64,000 bases of DNA, taken from the NCBI GenBank assembly GCA_043721915.1, contig JAYSPV010000081.1, forward strand, positions 1 through 64,000, given 5' to 3'. Below the pieces are notes generated by a model. It had not been told where the DNA came from. It made no database searches and worked only from the letters and a program-made list of their open reading frames with translations. Both the position numbers and the translations under genes were made by a program. This document shows, in pieces, positions 33,714-40,956 of this stretch (position 1 is the stretch's first letter; the number at the start of each line of letters is the position of its first letter). Origin of the DNA: UBA668 sp043721915 (GTDB taxonomy: Bacteria; Actinomycetota; Acidimicrobiia; Acidimicrobiales; Ilumatobacteraceae).

Positions 33714-34901
33714 ATGGCGAAGAAGCCACCCGTCGAACCAGGGCACCACGCCAAGGAGCGCGGCAACGGCAGCGGCAGCGTCTACCAGGAGGGCGCACGT
33801 AGGCCTGTCGCTGAGCGCGGCCGCTGGGTCGCGCAGGTGAAGGTCGACGGCAAGTTCCGACGCACCTACCACCCGAACAAGACCGCCGCGAACAAGGCAC
33901 TCGACGAGATGCGTTCTGCTGCCGCTAACGGTGCCATCATCGTCGAAGGCAACACCACCCTGGCCGACCTGCTCGACCGATGGGAGACCAAGGTGCTGCC
34001 CGCACAGAACCTGTCGGTTCGCACGCAAGACGCCTACCACTGGGCCTGCACCATCCTGCGCGAAGACGTTGGTTCCAAGCGACTGGCGAAGCTCGCACCC
34101 GAGCACGTGGAGGCGGCATTCGAGGCTCGAGCTGAGAGTGGGATGAGTCGCGCCTCACTGGTGAAGGTTCGATCGGTGCTGGGCAAGGCGCTCGACTGGG
34201 CGCTACGCCGACGCGCGATCGGCAGCAACATCGCCCGAATCGTGGAGCTGCCCGCACAGGCTCGCCGCGCCGAAGCGGGGCGCTCAATGACCGCAGAGCA
34301 GGCCCGCGCCGTCCTGGGGGCCACACGGCACCGCCTGCACGCCTTGTGGACCGTGATGCTGTATCTCGGGCTACGCCCCGGCGAAGCCACCGGGCTCTGC
34401 TGGGTCGACGTCGACCTCGACAACGCCGTGATTCACGTGCGCCGATCCCTGAAACTTGAGCGCAGCCAGCTCGTGCTCGACGAGCGACTCAAGACCGACC
34501 GCAGCCGCCGCAGCCTCGACGCACCCGCGCAGGTCATCACCGCACTGCGCGCCCATCGCATCGAACAGGCCAAGGCTCAACTCAAGGCCGGCGAACTATG
34601 GCAGCCGCCGTATCCCGACCTCGTGTTCACCACGGCACTCGGCACGCCGCTGGGCCCGCGCAACCTGCACCGCTCACTCACTCTGCTCACCGAACGCCTC
34701 GAACTCGGACCGTGGCATCCGCACGAGCTACGACACTCGGCCGCCTCGCTGATGAGTGAGGCAGGCGTGCCCATGGAGCGCATAGCTGACCAGCTCGGGC
34801 ACGACGGCACACGCATGGGTCTGCTGGTCTACCGCCACGCCGTGAAACCAACCATCGGCGCGGGCATGGTCATGGGTGACGTGTTGGGGGTCGCGAAGTG
34901 A
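33714..34901 (+). CDS. int: Tyrosine-family integrase
   Basis: 395 residues. The N-terminal arm-binding segment (GRWVAQVKVDGKFRRTYHPN) is followed by a SAM-like core-binding domain and the catalytic domain: Arg221 in LGLRPGEA, a lysine-containing beta turn (RLKTDRSRRSL), H337-x2-R340 in HPHELRHSAASL, His in LGHDG, and Tyr373 in LVYRHA. All catalytic residues are present. I start at the ATG at 33714 (GAAGGGG upstream); the frame extends back to 33645 through the arm sites. It would catalyse recombination at the tRNA-Ala 47-bp core. The following gene overlaps by 4 bp. Confidence 0.95.
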   Translation: MAKKPPVEPGHHAKERGNGSGSVYQEGARRPVAERGRWVAQVKVDGKFRRTYHPNKTAANKALDEMRSAAANGAIIVEGNTTLADLLDRWETKVLPAQNLSVRTQDAYHWACTILREDVGSKRLAKLAPEHVEAAFEARAESGMSRASLVKVRSVLGKALDWALRRRAIGSNIARIVELPAQARRAEAGRSMTAEQARAVLGATRHRLHALWTVMLYLGLRPGEATGLCWVDVDLDNAVIHVRRSLKLERSQLVLDERLKTDRSRRSLDAPAQVITALRAHRIEQAKAQLKAGELWQPPYPDLVFTTALGTPLGPRNLHRSLTLLTERLELGPWHPHELRHSAASLMSEAGVPMERIADQLGHDGTRMGLLVYRHAVKPTIGAGMVMGDVLGVAK

Positions 34902-35269
34902 CCGGGATGATCCCGAAGGACTCCATCTGTGCGATCGAGCTGCGCTGCGAGAAGTGCCGCACAATCGTGGGCGCCGTCTACCACGTCGACGGAGGCCTGC
35001 GCGCCGTAGTGCTCGGCTGGACGAGCATCCCGACGCACGCAGCGATCGGTGATGCCATGTCGAACGCGGAGAGCTACAGCACGCCGGGCACCAGGGGTGA
35101 CCGGTGGGGCCTGCATGGTCGTCGAGCGGACGCTACGTACTTCGACCCACCGGACAGCTACGCCGCGGGCGCTTGTGGCCGATGCGAGTGCTATCACGAA
35201 CTCGCGTCGCTGGATTGGACCGCAGTCCGTCAAGCCATCGAGACCAGCGTGTCGGACGTGAAGGTGTGA
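34898..35269 (+). CDS. Small zinc-ribbon hypothetical protein
   Basis: 123 residues starting at a GTG that overlaps the integrase stop (GTGA). Two cysteine pairs, C17-x2-C20 (LRCEKCRT) and C93-x2-C96 (ACGRCECYH), suggest a zinc ribbon split by a central loop. Family not recognised. Coupling to int suggests co-expression with recombination functions. Confidence 0.6.
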   Translation: MTGMIPKDSICAIELRCEKCRTIVGAVYHVDGGLRAVVLGWTSIPTHAAIGDAMSNAESYSTPGTRGDRWGLHGRRADATYFDPPDSYAAGACGRCECYHELASLDWTAVRQAIETSVSDVKV

Positions 35270-35292
35270 CCATCCACGCCCGCTGACATCCG
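35270..35292 (+). promoter_or_regulatory. Bipartite element-specific motif, copy 2 (xis leader)
   Basis: CCATCC - 5 nt - CGCTGACATCCG, identical in both halves and in spacing to 33577-33599. It begins at the stop codon of the zinc-ribbon gene and lies about 115 bp before the xis-like start, in a 136-bp gap that also holds a small hairpin (CCCGCA/TGCGGG). TACGTT at 35300-35305 could be a -10. Confidence 0.5.
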
Positions 35293-35405
35293 TCGTGATA
35301 CGTTGGGTCCAGTTGCCCGATGGCCTTTGCCACGAAGCCCGCAGAGAGTGTTGCGGGAAGTCTCCCCCGGCGGATGAGACATGAAGAACCCCGCGAGGTT
35401 TCGTC

Positions 35406-35603
35406 ATGTCCGCTACCAGGTCCCCCGACCTTCCACCCCTGGCCGTGTCCCCCGACACTGCCGCCAACCTCATCGGCATCGGCCGAACGAAGCTGTACGA
35501 GCTGCTCGACGCTGGCCGTATCCCGAGCCAAAAGTGTGGGCGTCGCCGGCTGATCAGAGTTTCTGCGCTGGAGGCCTTCCTTGAGGCTGGTGATGCCGCA
35601 TGA
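35406..35603 (+). CDS. xis: Excisionase-like helix-turn-helix protein
   Basis: 65 residues that are almost entirely a MerR-like/HTH_17 domain: LAVSPDTAANLIGIGRTKLYELL, then GRIPSQKCGRRRLIRVSALEAFL. This is the standard fold of small actinobacterial excisionases, which bend DNA at attachment sites to direct integrase toward excision. It may also act as a repressor. It starts a chain of overlapping genes that includes the ATPase gene. The symbol is by analogy; direct evidence for excision is lacking. Confidence 0.75.
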   Translation: MSATRSPDLPPLAVSPDTAANLIGIGRTKLYELLDAGRIPSQKCGRRRLIRVSALEAFLEAGDAA

Positions 35604-35956
35604 AGCCGCCCAAAAATGCCGCCGCCGTCGAGCTGGACAACTCGACGGCGAAGACTAAAACGCTGATCACCGGGCAGGCGAACGAGACTAACGGTAGCAC
35701 CCTTCCGTGCCCGATCGCTTGTTCTCCCGCGGCGTGTGTCTGCCCTTTCGCATCGCCCGAGGCCGCGGAGTTGGCGCACACTCGCGCGATGCTGCTGGCC
35801 CCGCCAGAGGTGCCCGCACTGGCCGCTGTGTGGGCCTGGGGGCACCGCTTACGACACGGAGTGGAGACACGCACCATCACGCACCGCGAGGCAAACGAGG
35901 CATGGCGCCGAGTGATCGCAAAGCTGGGGGTGACGACCAATGGTCTGGACACCTGA
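35600..35956 (+). CDS. Hypothetical protein with element-specific C-terminal domain
   Basis: 118 residues; ATG overlaps the xis stop (ATGA). The N-terminal half is low complexity with four cysteines (PCPIACSPAACVCPF). Residues 76-107 (AVWAWGHRLRHGVETRTITH, then EANEAWRRVI) clearly resemble the tail of the 144-residue protein two genes downstream, so the two share a duplicated helical domain. Function unknown. Confidence 0.6.
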   Translation: MKPPKNAAAVELDNSTAKTKTLITGQANETNGSTLPCPIACSPAACVCPFASPEAAELAHTRAMLLAPPEVPALAAVWAWGHRLRHGVETRTITHREANEAWRRVIAKLGVTTNGLDT

Positions 35957-36116
35957 CGACGAGATGCCCGTCGACTTGTTCGATGGTTTGTGCGATTCGT
36001 GCCGCGAGCCGCTGACCGACGACGACGCGGGCAGATTCCGCCACCGGGACTGTGCACCGCCTGAGTTGCCCGCCGTGGCGCGTGAACTACTCGACCGTGT
36101 GCGAGGTGCCCGATGA
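35940..36116 (+). CDS. 58-residue zinc-finger-like protein
   Basis: A small frame between two overlapping genes. The ATG at 35940 lies inside the end of the previous gene, and the TGA at 36114 overlaps the next ATG at 36113. It encodes 58 residues with a C18-x2-C21 ... H35-x2-C38 arrangement (GLCDSCREPL and RHRDCAPPEL), a compact zinc-binding pattern, then an amphipathic helix (ARELLDRVRG). Coding is supported by the exact ATGA coupling and the preserved metal-ligand spacing. Confidence 0.6.
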   Translation: MVWTPDDEMPVDLFDGLCDSCREPLTDDDAGRFRHRDCAPPELPAVARELLDRVRGAR

Positions 36117-36547
36117 GCGCGCCAGGACTGTGTTGCCGTTGCGGTTCCGCTGGGGTGCGTACGGTCGCCGCGGATAGCTACTGCTCGACTCATCTAGCCG
36201 AGCTGTACCGCTCATACAACCCCGAGGTGTGGGCGCTCAATGGTGTCGGCCTACCCATCGGCAGGATGCGCCCCGAGTACGGCCCGATGATCGAAGACCT
36301 TGAGTGCATCGCGTGCGGTGCCGGGTGGTCATCCGTTGCCGGCGCACGGTGCGAATGGTGCCGCGCGAGCCGCGAGCGACTGATCGCCCATCAACGCGAC
36401 CTACTGCTGAAGGTTCCCGACGATCGACGCGAGGCCACGCTGCTGGCGTGGGGCGACCGTCTCAAAGACGCGGTAACTGCGGGCATCGTGACCAAGGATG
36501 AAGCCGCACGAGCATGGCGACGGGCGGTGCGTGATGTTGCCGCCTGA
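36113..36547 (+). CDS. Cysteine-rich hypothetical protein with duplicated tail domain
   Basis: 144 residues. The first zinc-like cluster is C7/C8/C10 with C24 (GLCCRCGS and YCSTHLAEL), the second C65-x2-C68 ... C80-x2-C83 (CIACGAGW and CEWCRASRERL). Residues 108-140 (LAWGDRLKDAVTAGIVTKDE, then AARAWRRAV) match the tail of the 118-residue protein upstream. No known family. Position before the ATPase suggests a replication or regulatory accessory role, which is inference. Confidence 0.6.
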   Translation: MSAPGLCCRCGSAGVRTVAADSYCSTHLAELYRSYNPEVWALNGVGLPIGRMRPEYGPMIEDLECIACGAGWSSVAGARCEWCRASRERLIAHQRDLLLKVPDDRREATLLAWGDRLKDAVTAGIVTKDEAARAWRRAVRDVAA

Positions 36548-38051
36548 ACTCTTCAACGACGAGACACCACCACCGAACATGCCCCGCAAGGGCGACAGCA
36601 CCGCGACACAGCTCGTGCGCCTGGCCGAACTGCACTATCGGTTCGCGCAAGCCGACGACGGGCGCACGTTCGCGGTGCCGCTCAACGGCGCGTCCATCGC
36701 CCGGCCGCTCGACGGCAACCGGCAGAGCTTGCGCGCAGAGCTGGCCGCGTTGCACTTCGACACGACCGGCAACGTGCCCAACAAGTCAGCTCTAGCCGAT
36801 GCGCTCGCCGTGCTCGACGGCAAGGCCGCCAGCGCCGACCGTGAACGGTTGCACCTCCGCACCGCACACGTCGCTGGCATGATCGTGATCGACTTGGGCG
36901 ACCCGACCGGCCGATGTGTCGTGATCGACGTGAACGGCTGGCACGTGGCCGACACACCCCCGATCACGTTCCGGCGAACGGAGCTGACCTCACCGCTACC
37001 GTCGCCCGCGCATGGCGGTGACCTCGACGCGCTGCGCGCACTGCTCAACGCCACCGACGACGCCTGGCCGCTGCTCGTCGGCTGGCTCGTCGCGGTGATG
37101 TTTGATGTGCCGAGGCCGCTGCTGTTCCTCACCGGCGAGCAGGGAACCGGGAAGACCACCGCCGCGCGGAACATCGCGCAACTCATCGACCCGTCACCGG
37201 CACCGACGCGCGCAGCACCGCGCGACCTCGATGCATGGGTCACCGCCGCTGCAGGCTCACAAGTCGTGGCGCTCGACAACCTGAGCACCGTGGCCGACTG
37301 GCTCAGCGACGCGCTCTGTCGTGCCGCGACGGGCGAAGGGATGGTGAAGCGCGCGCTCTACACGGATGACGGGTTAGCAGTGCTCAGCTTCCGGCGGGCG
37401 ATCATCCTCACGTCCATCGACGCCGGCGCGCTGCGCGGTGATCTTGGCGAACGCCTGGTGCCCGTCGAGCTCGAGCGCATCCGAACCGAACAACGCCGCA
37501 CCGACGCCGACCTCGCCGCAGACTTCACACGACTACACCCCGAAGTGCTCGGCGCGCTGTTCACGCTCACGGCCGACGTGCTCGCCGCGCTCGATCACGT
37601 ACACGTCACCGACCTGCCCCGGATGGCCGACTTCGGCCGCATCCTCGCCGCGCTCGATCACGCCACCGGCTGGCACTCGCTCGACCTCTACCGCGCCGCA
37701 GCGGAGCAGGTCGCCGCCGACGTGGTGCAAGGCGACGCGCTCGCGATGGCGGTGATTGAACTGGTCGCGGCCACGATCGAAGGCCGCTGGCACGGCACCC
37801 CCACCGAGCTACACCGTGCCCTTGAGCGCTACCGCCACGAAGCGAGCACTTGGCCGAAGTCACCGAAGGTGCTCAGCGGACAACTCACCCGCCTGGGGCC
37901 CGCGTTGCGATCACAAGGCGTCACCGTCACCCGTGAACGCACCGACACCCAACGAACACTCACCCTCACCGACACGAAACGCAATGACGCACATGACGCA
38001 CATGACGCACTTCCCTCTGTTGATTCTTTGACAAAAGTGAGAAGAGGATGA
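36534..38051 (+). CDS. AAA+/SF3-like ATPase, probable replication helicase of the element
   Basis: About 505 residues from the ATG at 36534 (an earlier ATG at 36498 would overlap the previous gene by 50 bp). Walker A GEQGTGKT is at 201-208, Walker B-like VVALDNLSTV about 45 residues later, and sensor-1-like RAIILTSID. The arrangement, with a non-enzymatic N-terminal 180 residues, resembles P4/D5-type helicases of phages and satellites. No primase motif is seen. The last codons read through three iterons of the putative origin (repeated Asp-Ala-His), which supports a replication role. Confidence 0.7.
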   Translation: MLPPELFNDETPPPNMPRKGDSTATQLVRLAELHYRFAQADDGRTFAVPLNGASIARPLDGNRQSLRAELAALHFDTTGNVPNKSALADALAVLDGKAASADRERLHLRTAHVAGMIVIDLGDPTGRCVVIDVNGWHVADTPPITFRRTELTSPLPSPAHGGDLDALRALLNATDDAWPLLVGWLVAVMFDVPRPLLFLTGEQGTGKTTAARNIAQLIDPSPAPTRAAPRDLDAWVTAAAGSQVVALDNLSTVADWLSDALCRAATGEGMVKRALYTDDGLAVLSFRRAIILTSIDAGALRGDLGERLVPVELERIRTEQRRTDADLAADFTRLHPEVLGALFTLTADVLAALDHVHVTDLPRMADFGRILAALDHATGWHSLDLYRAAAEQVAADVVQGDALAMAVIELVAATIEGRWHGTPTELHRALERYRHEASTWPKSPKVLSGQLTRLGPALRSQGVTVTRERTDTQRTLTLTDTKRNDAHDAHDALPSVDSLTKVRRG

Positions 38052-38116
38052 CCCGACAGCCTGAAATGGTCCCAACCCGCCAGGTTTCGCTGCGTCATGT
38101 GCGTCATGTGCGTCAT
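37984..38116. repeat. Inverted iteron array, putative replication origin
   Basis: Three tandem copies of ATGACGCAC (37984-37992, 37993-38001, 38002-38010) face, across about 80 bp, three tandem copies of the reverse complement GTGCGTCAT (38090-38098 with one mismatch, 38099-38107, 38108-38116). The intervening segment contains an AT-richer stretch (CTGTTGATTCTTTGACAAAA). The left set lies within the ATPase gene's last codons, and the right set ends 14 bp before whiB. This layout fits a replicon origin, or an operator of whiB. Confidence 0.65.
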
Positions 38117-38130
38117 TTGTTGAGGCCGAC

Positions 38131-38457
38131 ATGAACGACCCCACAGGCGACACCGTTGCCGCACGGCACAACCCCGACGCGCTCGCGGTGCTCGGCTATC
38201 GCCGCCCTAAGTGGCAGGCCGACGCGCTCTGCCGTGAGTACAAGCACCTCGCCTGGCATCCCGTGCGCGGCCAGCACCCCACCCCGGCACTTCAAGTCTG
38301 CGGGAACTGCCCCGTTCGCCGCGAGTGCTTGAACTGGGCGATGGCCGATCCGACGCTCGACATCGCAGGCGTTCTCGGCGGGATGACAGCGAACGCACGC
38401 CAAGCCCGACGCAAGCTCGACCAACGACGCAAGGACCATCCCGATGCCTCGACATGA
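38131..38457 (+). CDS. WhiB-family iron-sulfur regulator
   Basis: 108 residues. Four conserved cysteines, C34, C57, C60 and C66 (DALCREY, then QVCGNCPVRRECLNWAM), would bind a 4Fe-4S cluster, followed by the GVLGGMT turn and a basic C-terminal AT-hook-like tail (RQARRKLDQRRK). WhiB proteins bind sigma factor region 4 and are restricted to actinobacteria and their phages. Phage-borne members (for example of mycobacteriophage TM4) interfere with host WhiB function. The inverted iterons lie just upstream and could regulate it. Confidence 0.9.
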   Translation: MNDPTGDTVAARHNPDALAVLGYRRPKWQADALCREYKHLAWHPVRGQHPTPALQVCGNCPVRRECLNWAMADPTLDIAGVLGGMTANARQARRKLDQRRKDHPDAST

Positions 38458-38490
38458 CAGGCACACCCACCAACACGAAGGAGACACCAA

Positions 38491-38634
38491 GTGCCACGAC
38501 ATGACCGCACAACCGTACGACCCCGCCGCCGCACACGCCACCGCTTGTGGCTACGCGAGCAACGCCGAGAGCAAGAGCAGGAAGCACGACGAGCACCACA
38601 CCCGCCGACAGACACGAGCAGCTCGGCGGCGTGA
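38491..38634 (+). CDS. 47-residue arginine-rich protein
   Basis: A GTG start at 38491 has a strong Shine-Dalgarno (AAGGAG, 7 nt upstream), better than most genes here. The product is very basic at its N-terminus (HDRTTVRPRRRTRHRLWLRE) with a Glu/Gln/Arg helix (QRREQEQEARR) and a Pro/Ser tail. It could be a small nucleic-acid-binding protein. No homologue recognised. An overlapping frame (38444-38758) has no such signal. Confidence 0.45.
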   Translation: MPRHDRTTVRPRRRTRHRLWLREQRREQEQEARRAPHPPTDTSSSAA

Positions 38635-38669
38635 ACGTCGCAACCGCCACCACCCAGGGGGGTACCCGA

Positions 38670-38683
38670 CGAACGTACGTTCG
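38670..38683. promoter_or_regulatory. SOS box (LexA site) of actinobacterial type
   Basis: CGAACGTACGTTCG is a perfect 14-bp palindrome containing GAAC-N4-GTTC, the LexA box of mycobacteria and other actinobacteria (consensus TCGAAC-N4-GTTCGA). GATAAGGT follows directly and could include the -10. It lies 75 bp before the second Xis-like gene and is the only such site I noticed in the window, so that operon is probably induced by DNA damage. Confidence 0.7.
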
Positions 38684-38757
38684 ATAAGGTGCCTCCAGAC
38701 CCCGGGTCGCAACCCTCTCTCCCCGCCAACAAGAAAACCCCCCTGGGGGGTGGCGTG

Positions 38758-39129
38758 ATGGGTGTTGTCGTGCTGGGGGAACTCGACCAGGCGGTGCGTG
38801 ATCATCTGCGCGTCGCATTGGCGGCGCACTTCAAGTGGTGCCGAACGCAGGAACTGGCGGTGCCAGTAGACCTGCGGGCGCTGTTTGATTGGGTGGACAG
38901 AGGCGGACAGGCGCGGCCAGCGCGTGCGCCCGTCGAGGCGGCTGGCGATGATGCAGCTATGCGGCTCGCACTCACCTACGAACAGGCCGGCGAACGGCTC
39001 GGCGTGTCGTCGCGCACGATCCGCCGACTCGTCGAGGCGGGCACGCTACCAGCGGTTGAGGTGGCGAGCGCACGCCGCATCCGCGCCACCGATCTCGTGG
39101 CGTTCACCGAGCGAATGGAGACAGCATGA
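38758..39129 (+). CDS. Two-domain protein with C-terminal excisionase-like HTH, downstream of the SOS box
   Basis: 123 residues from the ATG at 38758. Residues 1-65 are an unrecognised helical domain (LDQAVRDHLRVALAAHFKW, then LRALFDWVDRGG). Residues 72-120 are a MerR-like/HTH_17 excisionase-type domain: LTYEQAGERLGVSSRTIRRL, then GTLPAVEVASARRIRATDLV. With int and the first xis-like gene this gives two possible directionality or control factors. An ACCCCCCTGGGGGGT palindrome overlaps its ribosome-binding region. The stop overlaps the next ATG. Confidence 0.7.
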   Translation: MGVVVLGELDQAVRDHLRVALAAHFKWCRTQELAVPVDLRALFDWVDRGGQARPARAPVEAAGDDAAMRLALTYEQAGERLGVSSRTIRRLVEAGTLPAVEVASARRIRATDLVAFTERMETA

Positions 39130-39680
39130 ACAAGATCATCAAGGGCCAAGTCGACCTAGGACCGAAGGGCGAGGTGTCTGCGGTGTTCTCCACCTTCGAC
39201 GTGGTCGACCATGACGGCGACGTGGTGCGGCCGGGCGCGATCAAGGCCGGACCTTGCGCGATCTCGGCGTGGAACCACGGCTCTTGGAACGCTGGTATGC
39301 CGCCGGTCGGCGTGGGCCACATCCGGACCACTGCCACTGAGGCGATCCTCGACGGGCGGTTCCTACTCGACCAGGCCGCCGGCCGTGACACGTTCCTGAT
39401 CGTGCAGGCGATGCACGAGCTCGGGCTCGGTGAGTGGTCGTACTCGCTGCACGACGTCATCGGTCGCCCCGTCAAGCTGCCCAGCGGCACGGTGCAGGAG
39501 ATTTCCTCAATGACAGTGCGCGAGGTGTCGCCAGTGATGGCCGCGGCAAGCATGAACACTCGCACGCTGTCGGCCAAGGAACTGGCCGAGCTGGCACGGA
39601 TCCGCGACAGCATCACGAGCACGGCACAAAGCGACGTGCTCACCGAGTTTCTTCGCTTCCAACGGAGCATGGTCCGATGA
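39126..39680 (+). CDS. HK97-family prohead protease
   Basis: 184 residues. It has the family layout: a first strand (GEVSAVFSTFDVVDHDGDVV), RPGAI, the probable catalytic His51 in WNHGSW, a GRDTFLIVQAMHELGLGEWSYSLHDV region holding the likely catalytic Ser (S105 or S107), and VREVSPVMAAASMNTRTLSA. The short C-terminal helical tail ends there. In phages this serine protease matures the capsid scaffold. Here no major capsid or portal gene follows, so it would have to act on a helper phage capsid or has been retained for another use. Confidence 0.87.
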   Translation: MNKIIKGQVDLGPKGEVSAVFSTFDVVDHDGDVVRPGAIKAGPCAISAWNHGSWNAGMPPVGVGHIRTTATEAILDGRFLLDQAAGRDTFLIVQAMHELGLGEWSYSLHDVIGRPVKLPSGTVQEISSMTVREVSPVMAAASMNTRTLSAKELAELARIRDSITSTAQSDVLTEFLRFQRSMVR

Positions 39681-39952
39681 TCGCGACCGAGTGCGCTCCG
39701 CCGCTGGGCTGCTACTTCGACGTCGAGCTGCTCGTGCTGTACGCGTTCGGCGTCGACTTCCCTCGCCTGGTGTGGTGCTCTCCAGAGACCGCCGCTGAAC
39801 GTTCATACCGAGCCCGATGGGGTGCCACAGACTGGCCAGCCGATGCCGTCGACCTGGTGCACCTCGACGCCGATGGTGCGCTCTGGCTGCGCGCCGATCG
39901 TGCTTCAGAGATCACCCTCGCCGACATCGAGACAGCCGCGGGGCGCTCGTGA
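39677..39952 (+). CDS. Hypothetical protein
   Basis: 91 residues; ATG overlaps the protease stop (ATGA). Compact alpha/beta composition with tryptophans and acidic residues (VELLVLYAFGVDFPRLVW, then VDLVHLDADGALWLRAD). No family recognised. Coupling to the prohead protease suggests a role in the same process. The frame extends back to 39434 but that part only shadows the protease gene. Confidence 0.55.
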   Translation: MIATECAPPLGCYFDVELLVLYAFGVDFPRLVWCSPETAAERSYRARWGATDWPADAVDLVHLDADGALWLRADRASEITLADIETAAGRS

Positions 39953-40016
39953 TGCTCGGCCAGCCACAGAACAAGTCGCTCCGCTCCCCAACGAAACGAA
40001 ACGAAAGGACCAGACC

Positions 40017-40604
40017 ATGCAGCTACGCCCGCAAAACAAAGCGATCGGCGTCGAGGTGACCAAGGACGACACAGAGGCGACAGACGCCGGGCTCGCGCTG
40101 TACCCGCCAGAGGACGGCTGGCGGGCGGTCTTCGATCGGTTCGGGGAGCGCTATGGCTTCTACAACAAGTCGGTCGGCTTGAAGGACGACCCGTGCAATC
40201 CGCGATGGGCGCAGCCGGAGTCTGACGGAGTGATGGAGCGCGTGGAACTGACGCCCGAGTACATCGAGGCACACGCCGCACGCGACGACGCCGACCGCGC
40301 GCTCAAGGCGACGCAAGCCGCTTACGAGGCCGCCCGCGCTGCCGTCTCGACCTTCAATCTCCAGGTCGAAGCGGGTGTGCCTTTCGAGCACCCCAAGGGC
40401 TCCAGCAGGGTCGTCCTGGCATTCAAGGACGGTTCACACCTCACATTCGATGAGATACGCAACCGGCTCCGACAACTCGAGGATCAAGCCACCCTCAGCG
40501 ACAGGGATATGGAACGGGCCGAACGTGAGTGGTCCCGTGTCAGCGCTCGCTGCGGCCAGGTGATCGACAGGCTTAGCCGCGCCATCTACGCGGGTGGCGA
40601 CTGA
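40017..40604 (+). CDS. Hypothetical protein with coiled-coil region
   Basis: 195 residues from the ATG at 40017 with GAAAGGA upstream; three ACGAA repeats lie in its leader. The N-terminal part (GWRAVFDRFGERYGFYNK) is globular. Residues about 82-110 (EAHAARDDADRALKATQAAY, then EAARAAV) and 145-185 look like heptad-containing helices. No family recognised. It is the last large gene of the rightward cluster. Confidence 0.55.
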   Translation: MQLRPQNKAIGVEVTKDDTEATDAGLALYPPEDGWRAVFDRFGERYGFYNKSVGLKDDPCNPRWAQPESDGVMERVELTPEYIEAHAARDDADRALKATQAAYEAARAAVSTFNLQVEAGVPFEHPKGSSRVVLAFKDGSHLTFDEIRNRLRQLEDQATLSDRDMERAEREWSRVSARCGQVIDRLSRAIYAGGD

Positions 40605-40634
40605 GCCTGGCGTTACACGAACTAGCGTCTGCGC

Positions 40635-40913
40635 ATGAAGCGATACACAGTCTCCCCCGAGCGAAAGGCCGCCATCTTCACCGTCCGTCCTGGTGAGGAC
40701 AGTCACATCGAACTCGCTCGCCAGTTCGACCAGGCGAAGCCTTGGGAACTCGCCGCACTCGCAATGATGCGAAAGGGCGACGAGGGACAGGTGCGAGCGA
40801 TGGAACTGCTGCTGCTGTCGAAGGCAACGCGAACGGCAAGAACGGCGACCATTGCCGCGGCGGTTGCCACCATTGCAGCGATTGCAAGTGTGGCCGTCAG
40901 TCTTTGGGGCTGA
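40635..40913 (+). CDS. Small protein with C-terminal membrane helix
   Basis: 92 residues. A soluble N-terminal part (VRPGEDSHIELARQFDQAKP) is followed by a hydrophobic tail (TIAAAVATIAAIASVAVSLWG), consistent with a tail-anchored membrane protein. TAGCGT lies 6 nt before the ATG, so it probably has its own leaderless promoter. It might affect the cell envelope or phage entry, but nothing in the sequence proves that. Confidence 0.55.
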   Translation: MKRYTVSPERKAAIFTVRPGEDSHIELARQFDQAKPWELAALAMMRKGDEGQVRAMELLLLSKATRTARTATIAAAVATIAAIASVAVSLWG

Positions 40914-40956
40914 GGCGTCCTAGTCATCTGACCAACGCATGAAATGGAGAGGCGAG

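Noticed and set aside
37984..38116. CRISPR-like repeats
   Set aside because: The 9-bp units are contiguous with no spacers, occur in inverted sets, and no cas genes are nearby. Iterons fit better.
38653..38751. Pairing between CCAGGGGGGT (38654-38663) and ACCCCCCTGG (38737-38746) as an attenuator
   Set aside because: The likely SOS promoter lies between the two arms, so most transcripts would carry only the second arm; kept only as a note on the second Xis-like gene's ribosome-binding region.
38207..38829. Long minus-strand frames opposite whiB and the SOS box
   Set aside because: Arg/Cys/Gly-rich composition, no domain, no ribosome-binding site, and they run antisense to WhiB, whose cysteines are all conserved.
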